From Amblyomma americanum (lineage: Eukaryota; Arthropoda; Arachnida; Ixodida; Ixodidae), in NCBI RefSeq assembly GCF_052857255.1, contig NC_135502.1:185687806-185751805 (forward strand): a stretch of DNA of 64,000 nt, written 5' to 3'. Below are positions 22,104-32,186 of the stretch, piece after piece. The notes below the pieces were generated by a model that was given only the letters and a program-made list of their open reading frames with translations, did not search any database and was not told the origin of the DNA. The translations under genes and the position numbers were made by a program. Numbering within the stretch: the stretch's first letter is position 1; each line of letters opens with the position of its first letter.

Positions 22104-24296
22104 TTACTGACAGCGAACAGAGTTCAGGGAGTACTGGAAATTAGTAATGGAACGTTTGCGTGATATGTGCATGCATTTACATTTCGAAATATTAAGCTGC
22201 ATGAGCCAGTTGGAGCACCATTTCTGTATTTTATTTAGGTCGTCCTGTAATAATTCCTGGTCAGTGTTATGAGATATGCGGCGATAAATGACGCAATCAT
22301 CCGCAAAAAGACGGACAGATGACGAGATTCCAGATGGCAGGTCGTTGATGAAGATTAGGAAGAGCAGCGGAGCAAGGACGGAACCCTGGGGTACACCGGA
22401 GATAACTACGGTAGTTGCAGATACGTGATTAGCGATGACGGTGAACTGCGAGCGATTAGTCAAGAAGCAGCGAATCCAGGAAAAGACTAGAGGGTCGAGT
22501 GACAGGCATGCGAGTTTAAAGATGAGACGTTGGTGAGGAACGCGATCAAATGCTTTAGAGAAATCTAGGTAAATGGCGTCTGTTTGAAATAAAGAATCTA
22601 GACTTAGATGAAGATCAGTTGTGAATTCGAAGAGTTGTGTTTCACATGAGAAGCCTGCCCTGAAACCATGCTGTTTGGGAAAGAAAAAAGAGTTTTTATC
22701 GAGGTGATCTGCAATGTTGGAGTACAGTATATGCTCAAAGAGTTTACACGAGATGCATGTTAATGACATAGGACGATAATTCGAGGGGTCAGAGCGGTCA
22801 CCGGTCTTAAAAACGGGCACAACTTTGCTTGTTTTCCAATCGTCCGGAATTTGGCCGGTCTTTCGAGATTGGTCGAAAATGAGCTGTAGGATTTGGCTAG
22901 ACAATTCTTTGGTTCCTTTGAGGATTTTGGCAGGTATGTTGTCGGGTCCTGGGGAAGTAGACGGCTTGAGATTTTCGATGAGGTTAGAAATTCCCTCAGA
23001 TGTGATAATAACAGGTGGCATTGAATCAAAATTAAGTTGCGGTAAAGTAGTCCTGTTGTCCGGTGGTTCGTGGGTGAAGACTGAGGTGAAGTAGGAATTC
23101 GTAGTATCAGAGCGTTCTGAATGCGGAACGTGTGTGCCATCTTGTCTTCTCAAAGAAATGTTGTATGAGCTGTTTTTGTTGGGCGTTATCAGATTCCAGA
23201 ATTTCTTTGGGTTGGAGCGCATTATGTCTAGGAGATCATGATTGTAGAATTTTCTTTTAGACGACCGTAATAACTGGGTGTATTCGCGAAGACTGGCGAA
23301 GTATTTGTTCCATTTGACAGATGATGTAGAATTTTTGGCATTACGGAAGAGGCGTTTTTCCTTCCGCGATAATTTGCGCAAGGCATTCGAAAACCAAGGC
23401 TTTGTGGCGTCGCCGCGGATGCATATGAGTGGTACGTAAGCGTCAATGAGCGACAAAAGTTTGTGCTTAAAAAGGCACCAGTTTTCATTAACGGATTTCG
23501 TAGACATGGATAGGAGGAAAGCAGCGAAAAATTGATCGAGGTTGGAGTTCACACTCGCTAAGTCGGCATTACGATAATCGCGGATGTATTTGACGGATGG
23601 TTGGTGGGCGGAAATTTCAATGGTTAGGTCGAAAAACAAGAGACTGTGATCACTGAGTCCACTAGATTGCGAAAGTGATTGGATTAATTCTGGACTGGAG
23701 ACAAGAATGAGGTCAAGGATGTTTGAGCCCCGTGTTGGCTCATGAACTGCTTGGAAGAGGTTGAATGTAAGGACGAGTTCAAGGAAGTCTTTAGATTGGC
23801 GAGACGATGCTGTTAAAGCTTCCCAGTCGATATCCGGGTAGTTGAAATCGCCACAGAGTATAAAATTGGCGTGGGGAAGTCGAGAATGCAGGTCTTGAAG
23901 CACACAGTGAAGGTCCGTAATGAAAGATTGATCTGTGTCAGGTGCTCGATAGCATGCAATTACTAGGTTGGTACGAGACGGAAGACAGATTTTAAGACAT
24001 ATTATTTCGCTGCGGCAATTAATCTCGACTAGAGCGGATGGAATGTTAGATTTGACAAGAGCAAGAATGCCCCCTCCCCTGCTACCTATTCTATCTCGCC
24101 TGTAGAAATGAAAGGACCGGTTGTCTTGCAGCAGTTCTGCGTCTTGAATATCAGGTGTTAGCCAAGATTCGGTAAATACCGCAATGTCAGTGTTATGATC
24201 TTCAAGGACGGTTTCGGCTATTTCTTTTTTTGGCAGGTAACTGCGTATGTTGGTCATCAGGACAGAAGCTTTCTGATAAGTTGTGGTAGGACGCAA
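22104..24296 (-). CDS. LINE copy 2 ORF2: AP endonuclease and reverse transcriptase
   Basis: Same 730-codon frame as in copy 1, with the same endonuclease residues (Asn16, Glu43, CGDFN, Ser-Asp-His) and RT motifs (YLDFSKAFDRVPH, FADD). It differs by a few residues, for example Phe for Leu in KEKRLFRNA, His for Leu in THVPHSERS and Met for Ile in NYRPMSL. The frame is open upstream to the ORF1 TAG at 24,354-24,356, and the first in-frame ATG is again residue 14. It ends early at the shared frameshift, so the RT lacks its thumb. Both catalytic cores look intact. Confidence 0.92.
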   Translation of the reverse strand: MRPTTTYQKASVLMTNIRSYLPKKEIAETVLEDHNTDIAVFTESWLTPDIQDAELLQDNRSFHFYRRDRIGSRGGGILALVKSNIPSALVEINCRSEIICLKICLPSRTNLVIACYRAPDTDQSFITDLHCVLQDLHSRLPHANFILCGDFNYPDIDWEALTASSRQSKDFLELVLTFNLFQAVHEPTRGSNILDLILVSSPELIQSLSQSSGLSDHSLLFFDLTIEISAHQPSVKYIRDYRNADLASVNSNLDQFFAAFLLSMSTKSVNENWCLFKHKLLSLIDAYVPLICIRGDATKPWFSNALRKLSRKEKRLFRNAKNSTSSVKWNKYFASLREYTQLLRSSKRKFYNHDLLDIMRSNPKKFWNLITPNKNSSYNISLRRQDGTHVPHSERSDTTNSYFTSVFTHEPPDNRTTLPQLNFDSMPPVIITSEGISNLIENLKPSTSPGPDNIPAKILKGTKELSSQILQLIFDQSRKTGQIPDDWKTSKVVPVFKTGDRSDPSNYRPMSLTCISCKLFEHILYSNIADHLDKNSFFFPKQHGFRAGFSCETQLFEFTTDLHLSLDSLFQTDAIYLDFSKAFDRVPHQRLIFKLACLSLDPLVFSWIRCFLTNRSQFTVIANHVSATTVVISGVPQGSVLAPLLFLIFINDLPSGISSSVRLFADDCVIYRRISHNTDQELLQDDLNKIQKWCSNWLMQLNISKCKCMHISRKRSITNFQYSLNSVRCQ

Positions 24297-24353
24297 GCGT
24301 TTGGATGGTTGAACCTGCTGTAAAAACGGGACACATGGCGCCTTGGCTAATCG

Positions 24354-26159
24354 CTATGGTTTAAGTTCTACAATGGAATCCGTTTCAGCGTTGAAAGTGA
24401 ACTGCCTTTTGCCGATAAGTAACTTGTCGAAGCGGATCTTAAATGAGGCGTTGGTTTGTTGGCCGTAAGAAAAAAGTTTTTTCCTCGCTTGTCGAACATT
24501 CGCGGAATAGTCCTCACGAACTGAGAATGAGGTATCTTTAAGTTTATGCCCTGCAACAAGAATTCTTGATTTATCTTTAAAGTGTGCCAGTTTAACAATT
24601 ATTGGGCGGTTTTTGTCTGTTTGGAAACGGCCCAGTCGATGCGCGCGTTCGATGTCTTGGCTATCAATAGTAATGTCTAGGTGTTCGGAGCAGAAAGAAA
24701 TAATATGTGCTTCAGACTGTGCCCAACTTTCGCGGGGCTCATCCTGAAGACCGAGAAACAATAAGTTCGAGCGGCGCAAGCGGTTTTCAGCGTCGTCGCA
24801 CTTGTTTGTTAATGCTTTTACATTTGAAGTAAGTCTGGCCAAGTCGGTGTTATTTACAGATGCAGCAACATTTTTCGGATTAGATTCGACTGTTTTTTCC
24901 AGTGTTTCGACCCGCGCTGAAAGACGGTGGACCGAGTCTTCAATGTTTGTTTGAGCAGAACGGATCAAGGCAAGCTCTGCAATTACAGTGCTCTGAGAGG
25001 ATTCAATGCGTGATATGGCTTCGGAAATTGATTCTAGAGACGGCGGAGCTATGCTTTCGGTCGGGCCTGGGTTCAATTCGACTTCCCCAGATAACATGAG
25101 CAGAAGACAAGTCAGGTGGACGTTTAGGCAGAAGGGGCAAGCAATATACAGCAACCTTTTGCAACAGTCAATGGCGTCAATGGGGCACGACACCGCTAGC
25201 AAGAACGGGTCACTAGAGCGGCAGGAAGCGGCACAGGGTAGATAACTAACCTGCAGTAGGTGAAGAAAGGGCGATTGCATGACGAGTTCCGATGCGGTGG
25301 CGTGCCCCAAATGGCCCCAGCAATACAGCGGCTTATGTAGGTGGCGGGTTCCGGTGTTCGTGCCCGGTTGCCAGATGACGGGCTGGTCCACCGCTGCAAG
25401 CAGCGGATGCAGGTCAGGGTGGTCGTTGTCGAAGAAGTCGTTGTCGGCAGGCAGCCAGGAGGACTCGGTAGCGTCATGCGTCGCGAAAAAGCCTGAGCTT
25501 TCGGCGCTGATACTTGAAGTGGCGGGAAGCCATATCAGGATAGCCTGCAGTAGGTGAAGAAAGGGCGATTGCATGACGAGTTCCGATGCGGTGGCGTGCC
25601 CCAAATGGCCCCAGCAATACAGCGGCTTATGTAGGTGGCGGGTTCCGGTGTTCGTGCCCGGTTGCCAGATGACGGGCTGGTCCACCGCTGCAAGCAGCGG
25701 ATGCAGGTCAGGGTGGTCGTTGTCGAAGTCGTTGTCGGCAGGCAGCCAGGAGGACTCGGTAGCGTCATGCGTCGCGAAAAAGCCTGAGCTTTCGGCGCTG
25801 ATACTTGAAGTGGCGGGAAGCCATATCAGGATAGCCTGCAGTAGGTGAAGAAAGGGCGATTGCATGACGAGTTCCAATGCGGTGGCGTGCCCCAAATGGC
25901 CCCAGCAATACAGCGGCTTATGTAGGTGGCGGGTTCCGGTGTTCGTGCCCGGTTGCCAGATGACGGGTTGGTCCAGCGCTGCAAGCAGCGGATGCAGGTC
26001 AGGGTGGTCGTTGTCAAAGAAGTCGTTGTCGGCAGGCAGCCAGGAGGACTCGGTAGCGTCATGCGTCGCGAAAAAGCCTGAGCTTTCGGCGCTGATACTT
26101 GAAGTGGCGGGAAGCCATATCAGGTTAGCCTGCAGTAGGTGAAGAAAGGGCGATTGCAT
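24354..26159 (-). CDS. LINE copy 2 ORF1: RNA-binding protein with 2A-like motif
   Basis: The longest ORF1 of the three, 601 codons from a genuine ATG at 26,157-26,159. Residues 1 to about 304 are three tandem repeats of 97-98 residues, each with SPFLHLLQ, an ILIWLPATSS-type hydrophobic segment, SSWLPADND and LHKPLYCWGHL. A 2A-like motif ends at Pro366. It is followed by the coiled coil and the L1-ORF1p-like region (IERAHRLG). The frame reaches to within 35 bp of the element's 5' end, so the monomers can be coding here. It ends at TAG 24,354-24,356, in frame with ORF2. The real start could still be an internal Met close to the 2A motif. Confidence 0.83.
   Translation of the reverse strand: MQSPFLHLLQANLIWLPATSSISAESSGFFATHDATESSWLPADNDFFDNDHPDLHPLLAALDQPVIWQPGTNTGTRHLHKPLYCWGHLGHATALELVMQSPFLHLLQAILIWLPATSSISAESSGFFATHDATESSWLPADNDFDNDHPDLHPLLAAVDQPVIWQPGTNTGTRHLHKPLYCWGHLGHATASELVMQSPFLHLLQAILIWLPATSSISAESSGFFATHDATESSWLPADNDFFDNDHPDLHPLLAAVDQPVIWQPGTNTGTRHLHKPLYCWGHLGHATASELVMQSPFLHLLQVSYLPCAASCRSSDPFLLAVSCPIDAIDCCKRLLYIACPFCLNVHLTCLLLMLSGEVELNPGPTESIAPPSLESISEAISRIESSQSTVIAELALIRSAQTNIEDSVHRLSARVETLEKTVESNPKNVAASVNNTDLARLTSNVKALTNKCDDAENRLRRSNLLFLGLQDEPRESWAQSEAHIISFCSEHLDITIDSQDIERAHRLGRFQTDKNRPIIVKLAHFKDKSRILVAGHKLKDTSFSVREDYSANVRQARKKLFSYGQQTNASFKIRFDKLLIGKRQFTFNAETDSIVELKP
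25062..25097 (-). other. 2A-like motif in LINE copy 2 ORF1
   Basis: Identical MLSGEVELNPGP coding segment. The next residues are TESIAPP instead of TESKAPP in copies 1 and 3. Predicted skipping is before the final Pro of NPGP. Confidence 0.7.
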
Positions 26160-26193
26160 GACGAGTTCCGATGCGTTGGCGTGCCCGGTGGCG
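25250..26193 (-). repeat. LINE copy 2 5' tandem monomers (about 294 bp)
   Basis: Three monomers plus a truncated one; the landmark ATG lies at 25,279, 25,573, 25,864 and 26,158 (spacing 294, 291, 294). All spacings are multiples of three and the minus-strand frame is open throughout. The second interval lacks three bases of a GAAGAAGTC run, as in the other copies. The monomers differ from each other by few bases. Confidence 0.88.
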
Positions 26194-27655
26194 TGTTATA
26201 CCAGGCTGCATTGCTCATGAATACGCCTGGATTCCCGACCACGACCTGAAAACACTAAACAGACTTAACTCCGAGAGTTACGACGCTACAAGGAACATCG
26301 AGCAACACGGCATCAGCCCCAGTGGGAACAGTCCACCACTGTCCCCGGCCCTCGGAGTAACTGGGAGCCGCTGCGACATCAAAGTCAAACTTCTTTAAAC
26401 AGAGTTAAGCTCTGTTCATCGCAACAGCGCATGGTGGCACCGTGAGCGAGATGACGTTGAGGAAATATATCATATTTTTAGTTGAGAGTGTTGGTTTTGT
26501 TATACCAGGCTGCATTGCCCATGAGAACGCCTGGATTACCGACAGCGACCTGAAAACGCTGCAAAGATGTAACTCCGAGAGTTACGATGCTACAAGGTAC
26601 ATCGAACAACACGGCATCAGCCCCTGTGGGAACAGTCCCCCGCTCTGCACGGCCATCGGAGTAACATGGGAGCCGCTGCGACATCGACGTCAAACTGCTT
26701 TAAAAAGAATCACGCTGCGTTCATCGAAACGGGGAATATTGGCGCCGTGAGCGAGATGACTTTGAGGAACTATTTCGTCTTTTTGGTTCTGATTGTTGGT
26801 TTTGTTCTACCTTGCTGCAGTGCTCATGAGAACGCCTAGATTAGCGACAGCGAACTGAAAACGCTGAACAGATGTAATACCGAGAGTTACAATGCTACAA
26901 GGAACATCGAGCAACACGGCATCAGCCTCTGTGGGAACAGTTCTAGGAGTAACATGGGAGCCGCTGCGACATCGACGTCGAACTGCTTTAAACAGAGTCA
27001 CGCTCCGTTCATCAGAACGGGGCATGGTGGCGCCGTGAGTGAAATGACGTTGAGCAACTATTTCGTCTTTTTGGTTCACATTGTTGGTTTTGTTCTACCT
27101 GGCTGCATTACTCACGAGAACGCCTGGACTACCGACAGCGACCTGAAAACGCTGAACAGAAGTAACTCCGAGTGTTACGATGCTACAAGGAACATCGAGC
27201 AACATGGCATCAGCCCATGTGGGAACAGTCCACCGCTCTGCACTGCCATCGGAGTAACATGGGAGCCGCTGAGACATCGATGTCAAACAGCTTTAAAAAG
27301 AATCACGCTGCGTTCATCGAAACGGGGAATATTGGGGCCGTGAGCGAGATGACTTTCAGGAACTATTTCGTCTTTTTGGTTCAGATTGTTGGTTTTGTTC
27401 TACCTTGCGGCATTGCTCATGAGAACGCCTGGATTCCCGACCACGACCTGAAAAAACTAAACAGACGTAACTCCGAGAGATACGATGCTACAAGGAACAT
27501 CGAGCAACACGCCATCAGCCCCTGTGGAAACAGCCCTCCGCTGTCCCCGGCGCTCGGAGTAACCCGGGAGCCGCTGCGACATCGACGTCAAACAGCTTTA
27601 AACAGAGTCACACTCCCTTCATCGGAACGGGGAATGGTGGCACCGTGAGCGAGAT
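26194..27655. repeat. Satellite block 3
   Basis: About five monomers between LINE copy 2 and the LTR element. The first resumes the monomer cut by the LINE and matches 8759 onward (offset 17,435). From about 26.8 kb it instead matches 10.1 kb onward (offset 16,825), so roughly two monomers were lost or exchanged near 26,830. The block ends in GTGAGCGAGAT, the LTR element's target site. Confidence 0.93.
27651..27655. other. Target-site duplication GAGAT, left copy
   Basis: GAGAT directly before the left LTR. The same five bases follow the right LTR at 32,187-32,191. A 5-bp duplication is typical of Ty3/Gypsy integration. The unoccupied monomer reads GTGAGCGAGATGACG. Confidence 0.9.
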
Positions 27656-27837
27656 TGTAATGTTGTAGCGTGCGGCAGGCGAGCGGGCGCACCAAAGAAC
27701 CAGCGAAGACCGGTGCAAAACAAGGAATCAGCGTTTATTTGTCTGACGCTTCTTTTATACGCAGCGGTTGCTTATCCGCTGCTGCTATCAGTGCGCGTCA
27801 TGGCAAAGTGACGCGTCATGCACTTGACGCTATCACA
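27656..27837 (-). repeat. LTR, left copy (3' LTR of the element)
   Basis: 182 bp starting TG and ending CA (TGTAATG...TATCACA). In element orientation it carries a TATAAAAG box and about 15 bases on an AATAAA signal (complement at 27,734-27,739). It differs from the right LTR at five positions, for example GCAGGCG against GCAGCCG and TATACGC against TATATGC. Confidence 0.93.
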
Positions 27838-27849
27838 TTCCTTCCCTCC
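27838..27849 (-). other. Polypurine tract of the LTR element
   Basis: On the minus strand GGAGGGAAGGAA lies immediately upstream of the 3' LTR. This is the expected place and composition for the plus-strand DNA primer in reverse transcription. Confidence 0.8.
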
Positions 27850-27869
27850 AAGATCTTCGCCTCCACTCA

Positions 27870-30800
27870 TTAGCTGCAGTGGCGGAAATCGTGGGAGGTA
27901 TATCGGTCTGGTGGTTTCCGGGCGCGCTGGCTTCTGCGCAGTGTTGTTGGTGGAGAGTCGGAAGGCGCTTCAGCTTGCGCCTCAGGATGTGCGTTGTGAG
28001 CAGCTGGGAGCTGCAATTCTTGCCCGTCTTGTGGTGGCGGGGTCGAGGTTGGTGCATCATCGCGAAGAGGGGGTACTGCCGCGTCCGCGTCATGCTGCGC
28101 CTCTTGTGGTGGGGAGGGGAGCGTCTCCTGATGACGCTCAAGGTCGTCGGTGTCGGGTCGTCTCGGGGCTTCCGCCCCGGTGTCCAGTCCTGCATACTGG
28201 AAAGAGCTGCGCGATCGCAAATGATCAACATGAACGTACCGAACTGTGTTCTGAGTCTCTACGAGATAGGTCACAGGGCTGACTAGCCGCACTATACGCC
28301 CTTCCGTCCATGACACCTTCTCTTGCCGGACAGTCTTCACGTACACCCAGTCTCCTTCCTTAAATGAACGGAAAGTTGATCTCCGTTGGTCATGCTGCTG
28401 CTTTAGCCTTTCTTGCCTACTCTGCATGTCATCCCGAAATGATGGTCTTAGTAATGACAGTTTAGTGCGTGGAGTTCGTTTCAGAAACAGTTCAGCCGGA
28501 CACTTGCCAGTTGCCGTGTTAGGGGTTGTCCTATACGCCAGCAAGAAGTCGTCCAGTCTCTCCCGCATCGATCTGTTGTTACCTCCCTTGTTGTCGTGCA
28601 GAAGCTGCTTACGAAGACTCCTTTTTACAGTTTGCACCGACCTTTCGGCAGCCCCGTTGGACTGCGGATGGTATGGCGGGCTGTACGTGCGTCGGATGCC
28701 ACAGGCATCGAGGAAGTCCTGGAACTCCTGCGCTGAAAACTGGGGGCCGTTATCAGAAACCAGTTGTTCAGGGTATCCGTAAGCAGCAAACAGACTTCGC
28801 AAGCGCTCGATAGTTTTCGCGGCTGTAGTAGAGCGCATAGGAAACACTTCGATCCACTTTGAAAATGAGTCCACGCACAAAAGAAATGTCGTTTTTTCAA
28901 AGTCAAAAAAGTCCACATGCACTCGCTGCCAGCAGCGGGCGGGAACCGGCCATGGCTCGAGTGGAGAACGGGGAGCGCTATTTTGCATTTGTTGGCAAAT
29001 GCTACACGTTTTTACCGTGTTTTCTATCTCTGCGTCTAGCCCTGGCCACCAGAGCAAGCTACGTGCGAGCATTTTCATGCGTGAAGCACCGGGGTGTTCC
29101 GTGTGCAACAGACTCAACACTGCATTTCTCATCTTTGTTGGCACAACAACACGACTGCCCCATGTGACGCATCCCGCTTCCAGCGACAGCTCCGCACGTC
29201 TGTTATAGTACGGTACAAGTTGAGCATCTTTGATTTGTGCTGGCCATCCTTCAAGCGTATATCTGTAGACTTTGCTGAGAATGCCGTCATACTTGCTAGC
29301 TTTGGCAACGTCTTTAGCCGTCAGTGGCGTAGTTTCAAAAACAGCGAGCGTATGTGTCTCATCAACGCTGTTTTCGGTTGCAACAGGCAGTCTGGACAGC
29401 GCTTCCGCCACTTCCATTTGAGATCCTTTCCGATATCTCAAGTCGTAGCGATAAGAAGCCAGGATTAACGCCCACCGTTGCATTCGAGCAGCCGCCAAAG
29501 ATGGGACCTGCTTCCGTGGCCCTAAGATGCCTAGTAATGGTTAATGATCCGTGAACAACGTGAATGCCCTTCCATATAGGTAACGATGAAACTTCTTGAG
29601 AGCAAAGATTATTGCCAGCGCTTCTCGCTCGATCTGGGCATAGCCGCGCTCAGCTTGCGATAACGTCCTGGAAGCAAAAGCGACAGGCTTTTCTTGCCCA
29701 CTGGGAAGTATGTGAAAAAGAACCGCGCCGAGCCCATACTGCGACGCATCACAGCTTAGAGCCAAGGGTTGCTTCGGATTGTAGTAAGCAAGTACCGGAC
29801 TGGTCGTGAGCAAGTGCTTTGTTTTTCGAAACGCGCGAGAACACTCGCTTGTCCATTTCCAACGCGTGCCCTTCTTCAGGAGCTCGTAGAGCGGCGCTGC
29901 CACAGTCGCCAAGTTCGACAGGAACTTGGAGTAGAATGTTACCATTCCCAGGAAAGACTTCAGTTCAGTACCATTTGTAGGCTCCGGTGCACGCTCTATT
30001 GCCCTTGTTTTCGATTCCAGTGGCTTTATTCCATCCGCTGAAATTATGTGGCCCAGATAGCGGACTTCACTGCAAAAGAGCTTGCATTTTTCCATGCGCA
30101 GCGTCACATTGTGCTCCTGCAATCGTGTCAAAACTTCTTCCAGCCTTTTCCGACATTCATTCTCACTTGAACCTCCAATGATGACATCATCAATATAACA
30201 CCCTACTTGAGGGATACCCTTGAGAAGCCCGTCCATGAACGACTGGAATATGGCAGGAGCACTGGCAATGCCGTAAGGGAGCCGCTGGTACTGGTAAAGG
30301 CCTTGGTGGGTGTTTATAGTTAAAATCGCCTTTGCATCGTCGGCAAGTTCTACTTGCTGGTAAGCGGCAGCAAGGTCTAGGACGCAGAATACTTTTGAGC
30401 CTGCCAATGTTGTGAACAAATCTTCTGGCAAGGGAAGAGGGTAGTGCTCAGTCAGCAGCACAGGGTTCACCGTGACCTTGTAGTCACCGCACAACCGCAC
30501 TTTTGCTCCTCCGTCTTTCGGTACCACTACCAGCGGAGTCGCCCAATCGCTTCTGGTGACCCTTTTCAGTACCCCCGCCCGTTCCAAGGCGTCTAGCTCT
30601 TCGGACACAGCTTGCTTCAATGCAAAAGGCACGGGACGGGCCTTGCAAAATACTGGCTTGCTGTCTGGCTTCAAGAGGACCTGTGCTTTGTAGCCCGTTA
30701 TCAGCCCCATCTGCGGTGAAAACAAAGCCTGAAACTTCTTCTTAAGTTCCTCCACGGCGTCGTCTTGCTGTATAGCATGGACTTCCTGCCAGTTTAATTT

Positions 30801-31925
30801 CAGCTTCCTCAGCCAGTTGCGGCCGAGCAGACACGGCAACACTTTCCCACCGTCATCTACTATCAGAACAGGTAGAACGTCAGTTTGATTAGCGTGCTCA
30901 ACACGCACATCAGCCGACCCTACGACCGGCACTAGTTCTCCTGTGTACGTTCGTAAAGGAACCGTAGCCGTCGTTACTGTCAGATGGGGAAACTTACGAA
31001 GAAAAACTGACTTCGGCATGACGGTGACGGACGCCCCTGTGTCGATTTGCATCCTTAAGGCCTGTCCTTCCACCAGAACTGTGACATAGTATGCAGACTT
31101 ATTTGTTGTCATACTGTATATTTCTTGCTCTTCGTCAGACTCATCGGCCGAGTTATCGATCGCATTCAGCGCGTTCGGGTTGCCTGTGCGCTGCCTGCAC
31201 TTTGATTTCAAGTGACCTTGCTCTCCGCAGTTATGACACTTGTACTTGCGATATCGGCAATTATTGGCCGCATGGCGTTTACCGCAACGGAAGCACTCTA
31301 CGGGCTCAGTCTTGCTTCGATAATTGTCCTTAGCGCGGTAGCCTTGACTCAGAACATCAACTTCTAGTCCTGAGCGCCTTTGTGGTATACTTTTCCGCTC
31401 TTCTAGCTTTACTTGTTGAGTCTGGGTGGTGGCTAGTTCACGATTTAACGCAATTTTGCACGCCTCTTCGAACGTCAGCTTTTCAGCGGCAACCAGCTCA
31501 CGCTGAGTGTCGACGCAGCGTAGCCCGGCGACTAGCCTGTCTCTAAGCGCTTCGTCGAGAAAGTCGCCAAACTCGCAAGTTCTGGCCAGGTGCTTCAGCT
31601 GCACAATGAATTCGGCTACAGTCTCTTGCTCAAGTTGCAATCTTCGGTTAAATCGGCACCTTTCCGCAATCACGGCCCTTCGGGGACTGTAGTGTGTTTT
31701 CAGTAGCGCCGTGACCTCGTCATACGTTTTGCTGGCAGGGGAATTCGGAACTAGCAGGTTCTTCAATACTTCATACACTCGAGGTCCTACTACAGTCAGG
31801 AATACGGCTAGCTTCTTGCCTTCAGCCACATCATTTGCCAAGACGTAAAGCTCAAATCTTTCCAAGTAGGACTCGAAGCTGTCGCTTCTTTCGTCGAAAG
31901 TATCAATTTTTCCCACCTTCGCCAT
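27870..31925 (-). pseudogene. Gag-pol polyprotein, one frame, broken by a stop in RNase H
   Basis: One frame of 1,352 codons, start chosen at ATG 31,923-31,925 (MAKVGKID); the frame is open farther upstream into the LTR. Numbered from there: Gag about 1-205; zinc knuckles at 211-223 (C-x2-C-x3-H-x4-C) and 230-243 (C-x2-C-x4-H-x4-C); protease DTGA at 295-298; RT about 430-640 with YIDD at 577-580; RNase H from about 720 with Asp726 and FTDH at 791-794. A TAA at 29,541-29,543 follows, inside RNase H. The frame then continues to 27,870 with integrase: His/His/Cys/Cys zinc site, D,D(35)E residues (VDFF, VSDN, AERS) and a Pro-rich C terminus ending RHCS. Gag and Pol share one frame, with no frameshift between them. 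The stop lies in a conserved catalytic domain, so it is read as a nonsense mutation, not programmed recoding. Confidence 0.93.
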
Positions 31926-31985
31926 TGCAGCATCCGCCAGGCCGTAGTCTTCAGCAGCAACCGAAGAAAGCAGCCAGCCGCCTCG

Positions 31986-32003
31986 ATCCCATCCTCGACG
32001 CCA
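31986..32003 (-). other. Primer-binding site, tRNA-Ser-like
   Basis: One base inside the 5' LTR the minus strand reads TGGCGTCGAGGATGGGAT. It begins with the TGG that pairs with tRNA CCA. From memory it matches the 3' end of eukaryotic tRNA-Ser(GCT) at about 17 of 18 positions. The existence of a site here is firm; the tRNA identity is less so. Confidence 0.72.
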
Positions 32004-32004
32004 G

Positions 32005-32186
32005 TGTAATGTTGTAGCGTGCGGCAGCCGAGCGGCCGCACCAAAGAACCAGCAAAGACCGGTGCAGAACAAGGAATCAGCGTTTATTTGTCTGACGCTT
32101 CTTTTATATGCAGCGGTTGCTTATCCGCTGCTGCTATCAGTGCGCGTCATGGCAAAGTGACGCGTCATGCACTTGACGCTATCACA
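32005..32186 (-). repeat. LTR, right copy (5' LTR of the element)
   Basis: 182-bp LTR with TG/CA ends that drives the element's minus-strand transcript. The TATAAAAG box (complement of 32,101-32,108) is followed by AATAAA within the same LTR. About 97.3% identical to the left LTR. Confidence 0.93.
32101..32108 (-). promoter_or_regulatory. TATA box in the 5' LTR
   Basis: CTTTTATA on the plus strand reads TATAAAAG on the minus strand, upstream of gag-pol. The left LTR has the same box with one neighbouring C/T change. Position and sequence fit an RNA polymerase II core promoter in U3. Confidence 0.6.

Larger units (their letters stand above)
21186..26193 (-). mobile_element. Non-LTR retrotransposon (LINE), CR1/L2-like, copy 2
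   Basis: Same element, orientation and satellite junctions as copy 1, at an offset of about 17,436 bp. It is the best-preserved copy: ORF1 stays open through all three complete 5' monomers, ORF2 has no extra stop, and the tail keeps the base near 22,031 that copies 1 and 3 have lost. By eye it differs from copy 1 at some fifteen or more scattered substitutions over 5 kb. It still has the frameshift at the end of ORF2 and the TGA in the tail, so those lesions predate the amplification. Confidence 0.93.
27656..32186 (-). mobile_element. Ty3/Gypsy LTR retrotransposon
   Basis: A complete 4,531-bp element on the minus strand: 5' LTR 32,186-32,005, primer-binding site, one gag-pol frame (31,925-27,870), polypurine tract, 3' LTR 27,837-27,656, flanked by GAGAT duplications. 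Domain order is Gag, two zinc knuckles, protease, reverse transcriptase, RNase H, integrase, which is the Ty3/Gypsy order. No env-like frame follows. The two 182-bp LTRs differ at five positions (about 97.3% identical), so it is fairly recent, and one stop codon in RNase H makes this copy defective. It occurs once in the window, and equivalent satellite positions near 18,389 and 57,784 are empty. Confidence 0.95.

Noticed and set aside
27818..28286. Plus-strand frames over the LTR element's 3' part
   Set aside because: They are antisense to the Pro-rich integrase C terminus and show no motif of their own.
29541..29543. Programmed stop readthrough in the LTR element
   Set aside because: Retroelement readthrough stops lie between gag and pol. 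This TAA is inside RNase H, and gag and pol are already in one frame upstream.
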